DNA of 64,000 nucleotides from Paludibacteraceae bacterium (lineage in GTDB: Bacteria; Bacteroidota; Bacteroidia; Bacteroidales; Paludibacteraceae): assembly GCA_017447875.1 (NCBI GenBank), contig JAFSMP010000028.1:17082-81081 (forward strand). The letters are read 5' to 3'. A program made the translations under genes and the position numbers. A model generated the notes under the pieces. That model was not told the DNA's origin and searched no databases. It worked only from the letters and a program-made list of their open reading frames with translations. This document shows positions 26,122-34,515 of this stretch, piece after piece (the first letter of the stretch is position 1; each line of letters starts with the position of its first letter).

Positions 26122-26135
26122 AGATTTAAAATTTA
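26101..26135. repeat. Five 7-bp tandem units across the psd stop codon
   Basis: GAATTGA, AGAATGA, AGATTGA, AGATTTA, AAATTTA in succession. They encode the end of Psd, include its TGA, and fill the gap to deoC. Same family as 18335-18369. Confidence 0.85.
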
Positions 26136-26140
26136 CAACC

Positions 26141-27022
26141 ATGAATAAGTTTGAACAATTATTCGCGCAGTATCCCTGCCCGTTTACCGATGAAGAGGTA
26201 AAAGCCCAAGTAGCTGACATCGAAGCAAAGCATTTCGCAGAGAATAACAACGTTGAGGTGTGGAAACAATGTCTGCACCAGATCGACTATACCACCCTCA
26301 GTGCTGATGACACGATCGCCAAGGTGGAGAAGATGGCGAATGCGGTCAATAACTTCGAGAAAGACTTCCCGGGTATCCCCAACGTAGCCGCTATCTGCGT
26401 CTATCCGGCTATGGCCGAGTACGTACGCAAAGCACTCAAGGATCCGAAATTCAATATCGCTTGCTGCTGTGCCGGTTTCCCTGCTGCACAGACTTTCCCG
26501 GAAGTGAAGATAGCAGAGACAGCACTCGCTCTCAAAGCCGGTGCTACCGAAGTGGACATCGTCCTCTCGGTCGGTAAGTTCCTCGAAGGCCGTTATGAAG
26601 AGTGCTTCGATGAGATAGCAGAGATCAAAGCCGTGTGCGGCGAGAAACACCTCAAAGTGATCCTCGAAACCGGACTGCTCAAGACCGCAGAGAACATCTG
26701 GAAAGCATCTATCCTCGCTATGTCCGCAGGATGTGACTTCATCAAGACCTCGACCGGTAAGATCAGTGTGAACGCTACGCCGGAAGCCACCTTCATCATG
26801 TGCAACGCCATCAAGGCTTGGCAGGAGAAGACCGGTGTCAAGATGGGTTACAAACCGGCCGGAGGTGTTTCCACGACCGATGAGGCGGTACAGCACTACA
26901 CCCTCGTCAAAGAAATCCTCGGACAAGAATGGCTCAATAACGAGTCCTTCCGCTTCGGAGCAAGCCGTCTGGCAAATAACTTACTTTCCTCGATTGTAGG
27001 ACAAGAAACCAAATATTTCTAA
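26141..27022 (+). CDS. deoC: Deoxyribose-phosphate aldolase
   Basis: Splits 2-deoxyribose-5-phosphate to glyceraldehyde-3-phosphate and acetaldehyde. 293 residues, the longer DeoC type common in Bacteroidetes. The Schiff-base lysine lies in CDFIKTSTGK, and VDIVLSVGKF and GYKPAGGVST line the barrel. I start it at MNKFEQLFAQY (26141); an in-frame ATG at 26111 lies inside the heptad repeat and the psd stop region and is unlikely to be used. Its stop shares one base with the next start (TAATG). Confidence 0.94.
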   Translation: MNKFEQLFAQYPCPFTDEEVKAQVADIEAKHFAENNNVEVWKQCLHQIDYTTLSADDTIAKVEKMANAVNNFEKDFPGIPNVAAICVYPAMAEYVRKALKDPKFNIACCCAGFPAAQTFPEVKIAETALALKAGATEVDIVLSVGKFLEGRYEECFDEIAEIKAVCGEKHLKVILETGLLKTAENIWKASILAMSAGCDFIKTSTGKISVNATPEATFIMCNAIKAWQEKTGVKMGYKPAGGVSTTDEAVQHYTLVKEILGQEWLNNESFRFGASRLANNLLSSIVGQETKYF

Positions 27023-29349
27023 TGAATAAAATCATTTCTAAAAGATTTTTCTCGGACAATGTAGCGGAGCTTGTAGTTGAAGCTCCGCTTATTGCCCGTA
27101 GTCGCCGTGCCGGACATTTTGTTATCGTGCGCGTGGACGCTGTGTCCGAACGTGTGCCCCTGACGATCGCCGGTGCAGACATAGAGAAAGGTACGATCAA
27201 TCTGGTCGTGCAACAAGTGGGTGCGTCCACCCATAAACTCTTAGCCCTCAATCCGGGCGACATGATCCATGACGTCGTAGGTCCGCTCGGTAAAGCGACG
27301 CGTATTGAGAAGTACGGAACGGTCGTGTGTGCCTGCGGTGGTGTAGGCGCTGCACCGATGCTGCCTATCGCCGAAGCGCTCAAGAAAGCCGGTAACAAAG
27401 TAATCACCGTCCTCGCAGCCCGCAACAAAGACCTGCTTATCCTTCAAGACGAACTGGCACAATGGTCTGATGAACTGATCATCATGACCGATGACGGTTC
27501 TGCCGGACAGCAAGGTGTCGTCACCGTCGGTGTGGAGCAAGTCATCAACCGCGAGACCGTCAACAAGTGTATCACCATCGGTCCGGCGATCATGATGAAG
27601 TTTGTCGCGCTCACGACGCAGAAATATAACATTCCTACCGAAGCATCGCTCAACACCATCATGGTGGATGGCACCGGTATGTGCGGCGCCTGCCGCGTCA
27701 CCGTAGACGGTAAGACCAAGTTCGTCTGTGTGGACGGACCGGAGTTCGATGCCCACGGCGTAGACTGGAACGAGATGCTCAGCCGCATGAAAGCTTTCAA
27801 AGCGGAAGAGGCAGAGGCGATGGAGGCCTACAAAGCTTCCAAAGAAGGTGGCAACCCGACGGTCAACCGACGGTCAACCGACAGTCAAAGCCAAGGTCAG
27901 GCAACGATCACCCCAGTCGAACCCTTCGAAGGCAAACCGAAAGACCGCGTAGCCATCCCCCGTGTACAGATGCCGGAACTGCGTCCCGAAGTGCGTGTGA
28001 AGAGTCTGCACGAAGAGGTCAACCAAGGTCTTTCGTTTGAACAAGCCATCACTGAGTCCCACCGCTGTCTCAACTGCAAGAACCCGACCTGCGTACAGGG
28101 TTGTCCGGTCAACATCAACATCCCGGGATTCATCAAGAAATTGGAGACCGGTGACGTCCTCGGAGCCGCAGCGGTCATCAAAGAGAGTTCCTCCTTACCC
28201 GCAGTCTGCGGTCGCGTCTGTCCGCAAGAGAAACAGTGCGAGTCGCAGTGTATCCATCTTAAGATGGGACATCCTGCCGTTGCCATCGGTTACCTCGAGC
28301 GCTTCTGCGCAGATTATGCGAATCAGAATACGCAGAATAATCCGAGTACTCAGAATACTCCGAGCGGTCCGAAGATCGCCGTTGTCGGTTCCGGTCCTGC
28401 GGGATTGACCTTCGCCGGCGATGCAGCTAAGTACGGTTACGAGGTACATGTGTTCGAAGCGCTGCACGAGATAGGCGGTGTGCTCAAATACGGTATCCCG
28501 GAGTTCCGTCTGCCGAATGCTATTGTGGACATCGAGATAGACGGTCTTCGTGCACTGGGTGTACAGTTCCATACAGATACGATCGTCGGTAAGACCATCA
28601 CGATTCAGCAACTTGAAGAGCAAGGTTTTGCTGGTATCTTCGTTGGTTCAGGAGCCGGTCTGCCGCGATTCATGAATATCCCCGGTGAGAACCTCATTGG
28701 CGTGATGTCTGCGAATGAGTACCTCACTCGCGTCAACCTCATGGACGCGTCTAACCCGGCCACCGACACGCCTGTCCTCTATGGCAAGAACGTAGCGATC
28801 ATCGGTGGTGGTAACACCTCCATGGACGCGGTACGTACTGCCAAACGGTTGGGCGCAGAGCGTGCGATGATCATCTACCGCCGTTCCGAAGAAGAGATGC
28901 CGGCACGTATCGAAGAGGTGCATCACGCCAAACAGGAAGGCATCGAATTCCTCACGCTCCACAACCCCATCGAGTACCACGCGGACGAGAACGGTCGTGT
29001 GTGTGAAGCCGTGCTGCAAGTGATGGAGCTCGGTGAACCCGATGAGTCGGGTCGGCGCAGTCCCGTGCCGGTAGAAGGCAAGACCGTCACCATCCCTGTC
29101 GATCTCGTCATCGTAGCCGTAGGCGTTTCGCCTAACCCGCTGATCCCGTCGTCTGTTGAAGGTCTTGAGATCACGCGCAAAGGTACGATCGTCGTCAACG
29201 AGGGTATGCAGTCGGCTATCCCAACACTCTTCGCCGGAGGTGACATCGTCCGCGGTGGAGCAACCGTCATCCTCGCGATGTCGGATGGTCGCAAAGCCGC
29301 TGCCGCGATGCATAAGTATCTAACAGGCGAAGCCGGTCTAACAGCGTAG
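27022..29349 (+). CDS. Fused NfnB-NfnA-type ferredoxin:NADP oxidoreductase / glutamate synthase small-chain-like protein
   Basis: 775 residues joining two normally separate subunits. Residues 1-225 are a ferredoxin-NADP reductase-like FAD/NAD(P) domain (CACGGVGAAPMLPIAEAL near 109) with the [2Fe-2S] cysteines in GTGMCGACRVTVDGKTKFVC. After a Ser/Asn/Gln-rich linker (about 275-300) comes the NfnA/GltD-like part: CLNCKNPTCVQGCPV near 347 and CGRVCPQEKQCESQC for two [4Fe-4S] clusters, GSGPAGLTFAG near 455 for FAD, IGGGNTSMDAVRTAKR near 593 for NAD(P), and GGDIVRGGATVI near the end. Expected role is balancing NADH, NADPH and ferredoxin pools. Two tandem-repeat arrays encode linker segments. Ends in TAG. 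Confidence 0.9.
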   Translation: MNKIISKRFFSDNVAELVVEAPLIARSRRAGHFVIVRVDAVSERVPLTIAGADIEKGTINLVVQQVGASTHKLLALNPGDMIHDVVGPLGKATRIEKYGTVVCACGGVGAAPMLPIAEALKKAGNKVITVLAARNKDLLILQDELAQWSDELIIMTDDGSAGQQGVVTVGVEQVINRETVNKCITIGPAIMMKFVALTTQKYNIPTEASLNTIMVDGTGMCGACRVTVDGKTKFVCVDGPEFDAHGVDWNEMLSRMKAFKAEEAEAMEAYKASKEGGNPTVNRRSTDSQSQGQATITPVEPFEGKPKDRVAIPRVQMPELRPEVRVKSLHEEVNQGLSFEQAITESHRCLNCKNPTCVQGCPVNINIPGFIKKLETGDVLGAAAVIKESSSLPAVCGRVCPQEKQCESQCIHLKMGHPAVAIGYLERFCADYANQNTQNNPSTQNTPSGPKIAVVGSGPAGLTFAGDAAKYGYEVHVFEALHEIGGVLKYGIPEFRLPNAIVDIEIDGLRALGVQFHTDTIVGKTITIQQLEEQGFAGIFVGSGAGLPRFMNIPGENLIGVMSANEYLTRVNLMDASNPATDTPVLYGKNVAIIGGGNTSMDAVRTAKRLGAERAMIIYRRSEEEMPARIEEVHHAKQEGIEFLTLHNPIEYHADENGRVCEAVLQVMELGEPDESGRRSPVPVEGKTVTIPVDLVIVAVGVSPNPLIPSSVEGLEITRKGTIVVNEGMQSAIPTLFAGGDIVRGGATVILAMSDGRKAAAAMHKYLTGEAGLTA
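27856..27899. repeat. 11-bp tandem units in the NfnB-NfnA linker
   Basis: CCGACGGTCAA twice, CCGACAGTCAA once, then a degenerate fourth unit (AGCCAAGGTCA). They encode the domain linker PTVNRRSTDSQSQ. Confidence 0.8.
28318..28371. repeat. Six 9-bp tandem units inside the NfnA part
   Basis: GCGAATCAG, AATACGCAG, AATAATCCG, AGTACTCAG, AATACTCCG, AGCGGTCCG in succession, in phase with codons. They encode NQNTQNNPSTQNTPSG between the cluster domain and the FAD-binding fold. The same unit family lies at 46435-46470 and in a short form before psd. Confidence 0.85.
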
Positions 29350-29385
29350 CGGTCCTACAGTGAAACGGTCTTACAGTGTTAACGG
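29348..29385. repeat. 16-bp tandem repeat at the nfn-dacB junction
   Basis: AGCGGTCCTACAGTGA then AACGGTCTTACAGTGT then TAACGGTC. It spans the 26-bp gap and includes the GTG start of dacB. Confidence 0.65.
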
Positions 29386-30758
29386 TCTTTTCTCTCATAT
29401 TATCTATCAATATCCTGTTAACGAACTCGTTGATGGGACAAGCGAACATGTCGGTATTGGTGCAGAACCTCACGACCGGTGAGGTCATTGAGGAGCACCG
29501 TGCCGATAAGGTCGTACCACCGGCGTCGGTAATGAAACTGCTGACGACCGGTGCGGCACTGGAGACCCTGGGTCCCGGTTTTCGCTTTCCTACGGTGCTC
29601 GAGTACACCGGAGTCATTGACAACGGCGTGCTGCAAGGTAACCTGTACATCCGCGGAGGATGTGACCCGTCTTTGGGATGGAAAGGTAAGACCGCCTTCC
29701 TCAACCAATGGGTCAAAGCCGTCAAAGCCGCCGGTATACTACGTATCAACGGAGCCGTCATCGCCGACATGACGATGTTAGACGGGGAAGCACAGAACCC
29801 GGGATGGCTTTGCGAAGATGCCGGCAACTACTATGCCCCGGGGATCTTCGCGCTTAACTACTACGGCAACACGATGAATATCGTGCTTAAGAGTGCCGAA
29901 CCCGGTACGGTGGCGACAGTCATGGGAACCGAACCCCAAGTGGACGATATCGTCTTCATCAATCGTATCCGCTGTGATCGTATCCAGTATGACGGAGCGT
30001 TCGTCAGTGGTCTGCCGTACAGCAAGGAACGGTACCTGACCGGAGCCGTGCCTTCTAACCTTGGCACTTTCGGTGTCAAAGGCGACCTGCCTAACCCCGG
30101 ACTGCTGTTAGCACGCCATTTCACGGAGCGTCTGCGCGGATCAGGGGTCATCGTAGCCCGCGAAGCGGATTACCTGCCGGACTATAACCCGCTGAACCCA
30201 CCGCGGCATGAGCTCTATGTTCATTACTCCGAACCGCTGTCGGAACTGCTCAAAGAGACCAACCAGAACAGCAATAACCTCTATGCCGAAGCAATGTTCC
30301 GGTATCTCGGTGCACGATACACCTTACCCGGAACGGTGCATAACAGTCAAGAACTCCTTCGCGATTTCTGGCGTCGTCGCGGCGTAGCGGTGCAGAATGC
30401 GATCATCAAAGACGGCTGTGGACTTGCACCGCAAGATGCGATCAGTGCCAAAGCCCTCGTGCAACTGTTAGCCGTGATGCATAAGAGTCCCAACGCGGAA
30501 GCCTGGATGGCATCCCTGCCGGTAAGCGGCAAGAGCGGTACGCTCACTTCGCTCTGCCCCAAGACAGCTCTCGAAGGACGGATTCATGCCAAGAGCGGGA
30601 CGATAGCCGGAACGAAGAACTTTGCCGGTTATATCGACATGCCGAACGGAGACGTATGGGCGTTTGCGGTCCTGGTTAACTCCGCACCGGGCAAAGCGAA
30701 GAACGTACAACATGTGATCCAGAAATACCTGCTCGATGTATATAGCAAGCACCAATAG
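29376..30758 (+). CDS. dacB: D-alanyl-D-alanine carboxypeptidase/endopeptidase (PBP4 family)
   Basis: Periplasmic penicillin-binding protein that trims or cuts peptidoglycan cross-links. 460 residues from a GTG start, chosen because the next ATG would remove the signal peptide (VFSLILSINILLTNSLMG). Active-site motifs are present in order: SVMK (Ser51, Lys54), SNN in NQNSNNLYAE near 310, and KSG in HAKSGTIAGTKNFAGY near 405. The large insert between the first two motifs is typical for PBP4. The next gene, birA, overlaps its last 23 bp. Confidence 0.92.
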   Translation: MLTVFSLILSINILLTNSLMGQANMSVLVQNLTTGEVIEEHRADKVVPPASVMKLLTTGAALETLGPGFRFPTVLEYTGVIDNGVLQGNLYIRGGCDPSLGWKGKTAFLNQWVKAVKAAGILRINGAVIADMTMLDGEAQNPGWLCEDAGNYYAPGIFALNYYGNTMNIVLKSAEPGTVATVMGTEPQVDDIVFINRIRCDRIQYDGAFVSGLPYSKERYLTGAVPSNLGTFGVKGDLPNPGLLLARHFTERLRGSGVIVAREADYLPDYNPLNPPRHELYVHYSEPLSELLKETNQNSNNLYAEAMFRYLGARYTLPGTVHNSQELLRDFWRRRGVAVQNAIIKDGCGLAPQDAISAKALVQLLAVMHKSPNAEAWMASLPVSGKSGTLTSLCPKTALEGRIHAKSGTIAGTKNFAGYIDMPNGDVWAFAVLVNSAPGKAKNVQHVIQKYLLDVYSKHQ

Positions 30759-31455
30759 CACCAACACGCTCCTCAAAGAACTAATAGCTAAAGGCCAAGA
30801 GCCAAGGTTCATCTATGCCGGCTACCAGACAGCAGGACGCGGACAGACAGGCAACAGTTGGGAGAGCGAGAAAGACAAAAACCTCATCTGCTCGATCCTC
30901 TTGCCGCCTAACAAAAACCTGTATTTCCTGAATATAGCGGTAGGTGTGGCCATAATAAGAGTAATTCAGTCTTTTGTCTTTGAGCGAAGCGGTCTTTGTT
31001 CTTTGAGCGAAGCGGTCTCAATCAAATGGCCCAACGATATATACTGGAAAGACAAGAAACTGGCAGGTATCTTATTGGAGAATGCCATCATTGGCAACGA
31101 GGTCAAGTATGCGATAGCCGGCATCGGGCTGAACGTCAACCAAACGGAGTTTGTCTCTGATGCCCCGAACCCGGTCTCACTCAAGCAGATCTATGGTACG
31201 GATTTTGATATAGAGAAGTTGATGCAAGACCTGCTTGATGCCGTTCACACGGTGCTTAAAGAACCTGAAGAAACCATCTGGTCTGAATACAAAGCGCATC
31301 TCTATCGCCGGGAAGGATACTGGCTGTTCGAAGATAAAAACGGCATTTTTGAAGCACTCATCGACGACGTCCTGCCTACTGGCGAAATAGTCCTTTGCGA
31401 CAAAAACGGTCAAAACCACCCATACGGATTTAAACAAATAAAATATAGAATATGA
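30736..31455 (+). CDS. birA: Biotin--[acetyl-CoA-carboxylase] ligase
   Basis: Attaches biotin to carboxyl-carrier proteins. 239 residues, monofunctional form without the DNA-binding domain. Motifs: AGRGQTGNSW near residue 33 for biotinyl-AMP binding, KWPNDIYW near 95, KLAGILLE near 106, and GIGLNVNQ near 128. An unusual segment (QSFVFERSGLCSLSEAV) just before KWPND is encoded by an 18-bp direct repeat. The N-terminal LIAKGQEPRF is also encoded by heptads. It overlaps dacB by 23 bp and rfbB by four. Confidence 0.92.
   Translation: MYIASTNSTNTLLKELIAKGQEPRFIYAGYQTAGRGQTGNSWESEKDKNLICSILLPPNKNLYFLNIAVGVAIIRVIQSFVFERSGLCSLSEAVSIKWPNDIYWKDKKLAGILLENAIIGNEVKYAIAGIGLNVNQTEFVSDAPNPVSLKQIYGTDFDIEKLMQDLLDAVHTVLKEPEETIWSEYKAHLYRREGYWLFEDKNGIFEALIDDVLPTGEIVLCDKNGQNHPYGFKQIKYRI
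30781..30808. repeat. Four 7-bp tandem units in the 5' part of birA
   Basis: CTAATAG, CTAAAGG, CCAAGAG, CCAAGGT in succession, translated as LIAKGQEPRF. Confidence 0.65.
30978..31018. repeat. 18-bp direct repeat inside birA
   Basis: CTTTGAGCGAAGCGGTCT occurs at 30978-30995 and again at 31001-31018, a 23-bp period. It encodes an extra loop before the KWPND motif. Confidence 0.9.
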
Positions 31456-32585
31456 AATCTATTATCATTACCGGCGGAGCCGGATTTATCGGAAATCATG
31501 TGGTTCGTTTGTTCGTCAACAAATACCCGGACTACAAGATCATCAATGTGGACAAGCTGACTTATGCCGGCAACCTGGCTAACCTCAAGGATATCGAGGA
31601 CAAGCCGAACTACCGTTTCGTGCGTGCCGACATCTGCGACTTAGACACGATCTATGCACTGATGCAGGAAGAGCAGGTCACAGGAGTTATCCACCTGGCG
31701 GCAGAGAGTCACGTGGACCGCTCCATCAAGGACCCGTTCACCTTCGCCCGTACTAATGTCATGGGCACCCTCTCCATGCTGCAAGCGGCTAAACTGTACT
31801 GGGAGTCCCTGCCGGAGAAATACGAAGGTAAGCGTTTCTATCATATCTCCACCGATGAGGTATACGGTGCACTCCAGTTAACCCATCCCGAAGGTATCGA
31901 ACCGCCGTTTACCACCAAAGCCTCGTCCGGGGAGCACCATCTTGCCTACGGTGAAGACTTCTTCTATGAGACCACCAAGTACAACCCGCATTCTCCCTAT
32001 TCGGCATCGAAAGCCTCGTCGGACCATTTCGTACGGGCGTTCCATGACACCTATGGTATGCCGACCATCGTCACCAACTGCTCGAATAACTACGGACCAT
32101 ACCAGTTCCCCGAGAAACTGATTCCGCTCTTCATCAATAATATCCGTCATCGCAAACCCCTGCCGGTGTACGGCAAAGGCGAGAACGTACGCGACTGGCT
32201 GTATGTAGTGGATCACGCACGCGCTATCGACCTGATCTTCCACAAAGGTACGATTGCCGAGACCTATAACATCGGCGGCTTCAACGAGTGGAAGAACATT
32301 GACATCATCAAGACCATCATCAAGACCGTCGATAAACTGCTCGGTCGTCCGGAAGGTGCAGACCTCGATTTGATCACCTACGTCACCGACCGTGCCGGAC
32401 ATGATATGCGGTATGCCATCGACTCCACGAAGTTACAACGCGAGTTGGGTTGGGAACCCTCCCTCCAGTTCGAAGAAGGAATCGAGAAAACCGTGCAGTG
32501 GTATCTTGACAACCAAGATTGGCTCGATAATATCACCTCCGGTGAGTACGAGAAATACTACGACGATATGTACAAAGGTCGATAA
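31452..32585 (+). CDS. rfbB: dTDP-glucose 4,6-dehydratase
   Basis: Short-chain dehydrogenase-type enzyme of nucleotide-sugar synthesis, giving dTDP-4-keto-6-deoxyglucose for rhamnose and related surface sugars. 377 residues. NAD-binding GGAGFIG at residues 8-14, catalytic STDEVYG near 136, and YSASKAS with the Tyr/Lys pair near 180. The partner genes rfbA, rfbC and rfbD are not adjacent. Start overlaps birA by four bases. An IS982 element sits 14 bp after its stop, separating it from its terminator at 33688-33726. Confidence 0.94.
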   Translation: MKSIIITGGAGFIGNHVVRLFVNKYPDYKIINVDKLTYAGNLANLKDIEDKPNYRFVRADICDLDTIYALMQEEQVTGVIHLAAESHVDRSIKDPFTFARTNVMGTLSMLQAAKLYWESLPEKYEGKRFYHISTDEVYGALQLTHPEGIEPPFTTKASSGEHHLAYGEDFFYETTKYNPHSPYSASKASSDHFVRAFHDTYGMPTIVTNCSNNYGPYQFPEKLIPLFINNIRHRKPLPVYGKGENVRDWLYVVDHARAIDLIFHKGTIAETYNIGGFNEWKNIDIIKTIIKTVDKLLGRPEGADLDLITYVTDRAGHDMRYAIDSTKLQRELGWEPSLQFEEGIEKTVQWYLDNQDWLDNITSGEYEKYYDDMYKGR

Positions 32586-32594
32586 TAATCACTT

Positions 32595-32599
32595 AATAT
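32595..32599. repeat. Target-site duplication, left copy
   Basis: AATAT directly left of the insertion element; the same five bases follow its right end at 33681-33685. Confidence 0.8.
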
Positions 32600-32660
32600 A
32601 ACGTGAGTTCGATATAATTTTAAAAGAGGCAAAGCTGATTAGACTGCTCAAATTCCAGAT

Positions 32661-33527
32661 TTAGAGAAGGCTTCTTTGGAAAAAGCAGTACGCTGCAAGT
32701 GCAGCAAACGTATTGCACAAAAAATTAGCAATCGATCTATGGCGTGAGTGTTCCACTTGCGCCATATTTTTCAACTCGTCATTGATCGTTTCAATCAACG
32801 CCCGGTGCCTCAATATAACTTTGTCAGCCTGACTCATCAGCATATTCTTCATGTTCTTCTTCAGTTTGGTTATCAGTTGAATCCCACCCATAAACAGATT
32901 CTCAAACAAGGATTGACCTATATATCCCTTGTCTCCGCAAAGCTTGCCTGTTATCTTCTCCACAAACCTTGGATTGTATAGTGGTTGCCTGTCATCTGTA
33001 TCTCCAGGAGTGATTACAAAATTGAGTATTTCACCTTTGTCGTTTACTATCAGATGCAACTTGAATCCGTAGAACCATCCCATGGAGCATTTGCCTCTCT
33101 GTGCAAACCCGGCAAAGGTCTTATGGATGCTGATCCGCTGATTCTTGCATACCCGCAGTGGTGTGGAGTCCACAAACGATATTCCTGTACATTCTGCCAG
33201 CAAACATAGTTTGACAAACATTCCCATTTCCAGCATCACATCTCTCTCCAATTCCACAAAGCGGTTGTAAGATACCACTTTCGGGAACAAATGCCGGCAA
33301 TGTTTGCAGATGTGGTTGATGTAATAGTGTTTGAGACACTTCTAACCGCCCATATGGAACATGATCATTATGAGGATAATTTCGGCATCACTCATCCGAT
33401 TGGGCTTGTTTCTATGACGTTTTCCGTCAAAAAATGCCTTTTTTTGCTCAATTTTTGAAAATTCTTTACAAAAATCATCGATAATACAAAAAATTTCTGT
33501 AGCTTTGCACTCGTTTTCAACTTGCAT
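32661..33527 (-). pseudogene. IS982-family transposase interrupted by an amber codon
   Basis: 289 codons from the ATG at 33527 (MQVENECKATEIF), chosen because an upstream ATG at 33602 lies before the promoter. The DDE triad is visible: FVDSTPLRVC, CGDKGYIG and LIETINDELKN. Other family blocks are IIDDFCKEF and GFKLHLIVNDKGE. At 33344-33342 a TAG splits MFHMGG from KCLKHYY in the same frame; family members have a sense codon there. Everything else is intact, so this looks like a recent single-base change, unless the codon is suppressed. Confidence 0.87.
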
Positions 33528-33571
33528 AATGTCGGATGTTTTTAGTTTGTACTTTGTTTGATTGGACACTA

Positions 33572-33603
33572 CAAAGTTACAAAAACATCCGCATATATGC
33601 AAG
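33572..33603 (-). promoter_or_regulatory. Promoter of the IS982 transposase
   Basis: Minus strand CTTG at 33603-33600 and TAACTTTG at 33579-33572, 20 bp apart, inside the element's right end. Confidence 0.7.
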
Positions 33604-33687
33604 TTTTTTTGATATTATTTTTAGATTATTTTACTATAAATCAAATACTTAGTATTCGTTTCTTATGTCGAACTCACGTTAATATAC

Positions 33688-33726
33688 AAAAACAAAGGAC
33701 GCTCAGTGTGAGCGTCCTTTGTTTTT
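33688..33726. terminator. Bidirectional terminator
   Basis: Perfect 18-bp stem AAAAACAAAGGACGCTCA / TGAGCGTCCTTTGTTTTT with loop GTG. It probably served rfbB before the IS insertion and still ends the minus-strand accessory block. Confidence 0.88.
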
Positions 33727-33745
33727 ATGCTGTTTTTATTAAATA

Positions 33746-34492
33746 TCAAGCTGCCATTGCAACACTAAACGAATTCGTCGCAACTCCCACCAGACACCGA
33801 CGAGGATGAATAGAAAAATGAACCTTATTCTCTTTTACATCCAATGTCGTGGAAATAATCACCTGACTGTCTTTATCATTGTCTTGTTGACAAGTTGGGT
33901 AATTTTTCTTATATGCAGGCCACCTTCTTTCCAAAAAGTCTTTTTTCATTTCGTCAGTATTCATCGAACATTTTAAAGCACTTTCTTTCGTGAGTGCGAT
34001 AAACTCTGGCATTTCGATAATGCCTTCCAACTTACGGAGCATATAATGTTCATCTTTTTTAGAGATATCATATTGTCCCCATGTGCGGCGTACTTTATAT
34101 TGGGGGATATTGCCTTGAGCCACCATATCACATTGGGAAAAATGGTCTCGCTTTATGACAGTAACACATGGAAGATCCATTTTATAATCAGGAGAAAGAG
34201 GATTCGTAAATAAGATATCATTATCTTCTATTCCTGCTAATAACATGGATTGACCACAAACACAAAAACAATTTGCTTTGTCAAGTAGGAGTGTTTTCCC
34301 GTTTTTATCAATAAATCCGTCTAAATCCAAATTTAAATATTCCTTTTCTTTGGGGATTCCAAGATGCGTATTCCCCGCAAAAGCTACTGGCAAAACAATA
34401 GTAGATGACATACGCACGCAAAACGCAAGTACTAAAAAACAAAACGCCAATACAAGTATTATACCAAAAATCCAAGTAAATAACATATACAT
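33746..34492 (-). CDS. Membrane-anchored protein with a possible S24/S26-peptidase-like core
   Basis: 248 residues, family not firmly recognised. One strongly hydrophobic segment at 5-27 (FTWIFGIILVLAFCFLVLAF). Residues about 72-125 read like the LexA/signal-peptidase fold: GQSMLLAGIEDNDILFTN has the Ser-Met followed by a GxxxxDIL turn, then PCVTVIKRD and YKVRRTW. The position where the family lysine is expected may be Arg, so catalysis is doubtful. The C-terminal 100 residues are helical and Lys-rich. Codon use is AT-rich compared with genes outside the block. Last gene of the accessory cluster. Confidence 0.5.
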   Translation of the reverse strand: MYMLFTWIFGIILVLAFCFLVLAFCVRMSSTIVLPVAFAGNTHLGIPKEKEYLNLDLDGFIDKNGKTLLLDKANCFCVCGQSMLLAGIEDNDILFTNPLSPDYKMDLPCVTVIKRDHFSQCDMVAQGNIPQYKVRRTWGQYDISKKDEHYMLRKLEGIIEMPEFIALTKESALKCSMNTDEMKKDFLERRWPAYKKNYPTCQQDNDKDSQVIISTTLDVKENKVHFSIHPRRCLVGVATNSFSVAMAA

Positions 34493-34515
34493 AACTATTT
34501 AATAATTAATATTCT

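Larger units (their letters stand above)
32600..33680. mobile_element. IS982-family insertion sequence
   Basis: 1081 bp, bounded by terminal inverted repeats AACGTGAGTTCGA(T/C)ATAA (18 bp, one mismatch) at 32600-32617 and 33663-33680, and flanked by AATAT duplications. It carries one transposase gene of the IS982 type (as in IS195 of Porphyromonas) on the minus strand with its own promoter. The gene has an in-frame amber codon, so this copy may not move by itself. It landed between rfbB and the rfbB terminator. Confidence 0.9.

Noticed and set aside
26111-26140. Earlier ATG as deoC start
   Set aside because: It lies in the heptad repeat overlapping the psd stop and adds residues absent from the family; the ATG at 26141 fits.
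33528-33602. Upstream ATG (33602) as transposase start
   Set aside because: It coincides with the promoter -33 box, so the transcript starts after it; the ATG at 33527 fits the family N-terminus.
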